Shown here: in pieces, positions 62,998 to 64,000 of the stretch
How the letters are laid out: the number at the start of each line of letters is the position of its first letter
Position numbering within the stretch: position 1 is the stretch's first letter
From: Bacteroidia bacterium
GTDB lineage: Bacteria; Bacteroidota; Bacteroidia; Flavobacteriales; Flavobacteriaceae
DNA: 64,000 nt
Assembly (NCBI GenBank): GCA_030427735.1
Contig: JAUIBP010000001.1
Location: 62,001-126,000 of the forward strand
Direction: 5' to 3'
Position numbers and translations under genes: made by a program
The notes under the pieces: generated by a model
What the model saw: the letters and a program-made list of their open reading frames with translations, nothing else
Told to the model about the DNA's origin: nothing
Databases searched by the model: none

Positions 62998-63765
62998 ATG
63001 ATTCATGTATTTGCTCTAGTCTGTTATATGGTTGCTCTCTTACCGTTACAACCGCACGTAACAAATAACACCACAGAATTAAAAATTGAAATATTAAATT
63101 CTAAAACCGAAATCATTCCCATTTCCCATGCGACTTTTGTTATGGAAATAAAAAAAACTGTCGTTTACATAGACCCTGTTGGCGATGCGTCGTTATTTTC
63201 TCATTTAAAATCTCCTAACCTTATTTTAATTACCGATATACACGGCGATCACCTTAGTGTAGAAACCTTACAAGCTGTTGTACAGCAACATACTACTATT
63301 ATAGCGCCGCAAGCAGTAATAGACCAATTACCAGACACACTTAAAAATCAAGCATTTGTGATGCATAACGGAGAAACAAAAACCTATAACCACTTAAAAA
63401 TTGAAGCTATACCTATGTATAATTTAAGACCAGAAGCTCTTAAATACCATAGTAAAGGCCGTGGCAATGGTTATGTTTTAAACAATCACGACGAGCGTAT
63501 TTACATTTCTGGAGATACTGAAGATATCCCTGAAATGCGAAACTTGAAAGATATAGATATTGCTTTCGTTTGCATGAATTTACCCTATACCATGCCTGTA
63601 GAACAAGCCGCCAGCGCTGTTTTAGACTTTAAACCCAAAGAAGTTATTCCTTACCATTACAGAGGTACTGATGGACTGAGTGATGTTGGTGCGTTTAAGG
63701 AATTGGTAAACAGTAAAAATCCAGACATTACAGTAACGCTACTTAACTGGTATTCAAAAAATTAA
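62998..63765 (+). CDS. Secreted metallo-beta-lactamase-fold hydrolase (UlaG-like)
   Basis: A 255-residue hydrolase with a short signal-like N-terminus (MIHVFALVCYMVALLPL). The metal motif TDIHGDHL has Asp in place of the first His of HxHxDH, as is common in UlaG-like lactonase families; further ligands are in YISGDTEDIPE and EVIPYHYRG. It follows the HutG-like gene by 40 bases on the same strand. The substrate is unknown. Confidence 0.85.
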   Translation: MIHVFALVCYMVALLPLQPHVTNNTTELKIEILNSKTEIIPISHATFVMEIKKTVVYIDPVGDASLFSHLKSPNLILITDIHGDHLSVETLQAVVQQHTTIIAPQAVIDQLPDTLKNQAFVMHNGETKTYNHLKIEAIPMYNLRPEALKYHSKGRGNGYVLNNHDERIYISGDTEDIPEMRNLKDIDIAFVCMNLPYTMPVEQAASAVLDFKPKEVIPYHYRGTDGLSDVGAFKELVNSKNPDITVTLLNWYSKN

Positions 63766-63798
63766 CACATAAAACCCTATCTATTACAGAAAATGCGT

Positions 63799-63806
63799 TA
63801 TATTTG
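63799..63806 (+). promoter_or_regulatory. -7 promoter box at the window edge
   Basis: TATATTTG, 29 bases before the ATG at 63836. Confidence 0.55.
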
Positions 63807-63835
63807 AGATGCTATTAACTCAAATTTAAGCTGTC

Positions 63836-64000
63836 ATGCCTGCTTTTTTACTTCATAGATTATCCTTGTCCGACATTTTAATACTCTTACAACAAAAAGA
63901 TATTGTTATTGTTTTATCTATTACAGTAACTGTATTTTTAATTTTATTGATATTAGGTATTAGAAAAACACATAAGTTGAATGAAGAAAACCAAAGGTTA
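63836..64000 (+). CDS. Start of a membrane-anchored protein, cut by the window edge
   Basis: The first 55 residues of a gene that continues past the end of the window. A signal-anchor-like helix (about 22-42, KDIVIVLSITVTVFLILLIL) follows a short amphipathic N-terminus (MPAFLLHRLSLSDILILL), and the last ten residues (HKLNEENQRL) begin what looks like a coiled coil. This is usual for sensor kinases and regulators of this phylum, but the family cannot be told from the visible part. Confidence 0.6.
   Translation, partial: MPAFLLHRLSLSDILILLQQKDIVIVLSITVTVFLILLILGIRKTHKLNEENQRL

Noticed and set aside
1-64000. CRISPR arrays, tRNA genes, rRNA genes, insertion sequences and prophage
   Set aside because: No spaced repeats, no tRNA-like stems, no transposase, integrase or phage structural gene was found on either strand.

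Overview
The window looks like chromosomal DNA from a member of the Flavobacteriaceae (phylum Bacteroidota). The reasons are a type IX secretion (T9SS) sorting tail on one exported protein, many lineage-restricted families (DUF6452, DUF6048, DUF3822, DUF4294, CCC-motif protein), promoters with the Bacteroidota -7 box TAnnTTTG, the general lack of Shine-Dalgarno sequences, and AT-rich coding DNA. Most of it is ordinary core genome: no prophage, insertion sequence, CRISPR array, tRNA or rRNA was seen.

Layout. 0.1-5.3 kb: threonine operon thrABC, preceded by a Thr/Ile-rich leader peptide and closed by a terminator with a MITE-like element in its loop. 5.3-8.1 kb: a divergent pair, a LamB-type sugar porin and a T9SS-exported protein, whose promoters share almost the same operator. 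8.2-12.5 kb: gcvT, a short-chain epimerase, a pterin dehydratase, YebC, a DUF3050 protein and a fossil SMR transporter. 12.5-17.7 kb (minus): acyltransferase, KdnB, HAD phosphatase, KdsB, DUF4126 protein and RecD-like helicase; the KdsB-HAD-KdnB set points to Kdo or 8-amino-Kdo metabolism for lipid A. 17.8-26.4 kb: DUF3822, RsmD, RNase P RNA (minus), DnaX, a lipoprotein gene broken by an in-frame TAG, MiaE, cysteine desulfurase and a calcium-repeat lipoprotein. 26.4-39.2 kb: Smr protein, DUF2752/CCC pair, RocD, RlmD with two envelope proteins, SYLF protein, RlmL-like methylase, ZIP transporter, TrhA, M42 peptidase and a NUDIX hydrolase behind a terminator-like hairpin.

39.3-44.4 kb is the most accessory part: a tight three-gene operon of unrecognised proteins (long helical protein, small coiled-coil protein, membrane protein with a split SH3 domain), then a 61-residue protein next to an inverted repeat, and an SGNH esterase gene bracketed by a 17-bp direct repeat. 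44.4-64 kb returns to core functions: WYL regulator, flippase, PrsW protease, CBS/nucleotidyltransferase plus exonuclease, a three-subunit biotin-dependent acyl-CoA carboxylase, ABC and MFS exporters, histidine-degradation HutI, and a HutG-like protein that has lost its metal-binding motifs.

The best candidates for something new are the three-gene operon at 39.3-42.8 kb, the apparent HutG pseudoenzyme, the shared porin/T9SS operator and the Thr/Ile leader peptide.
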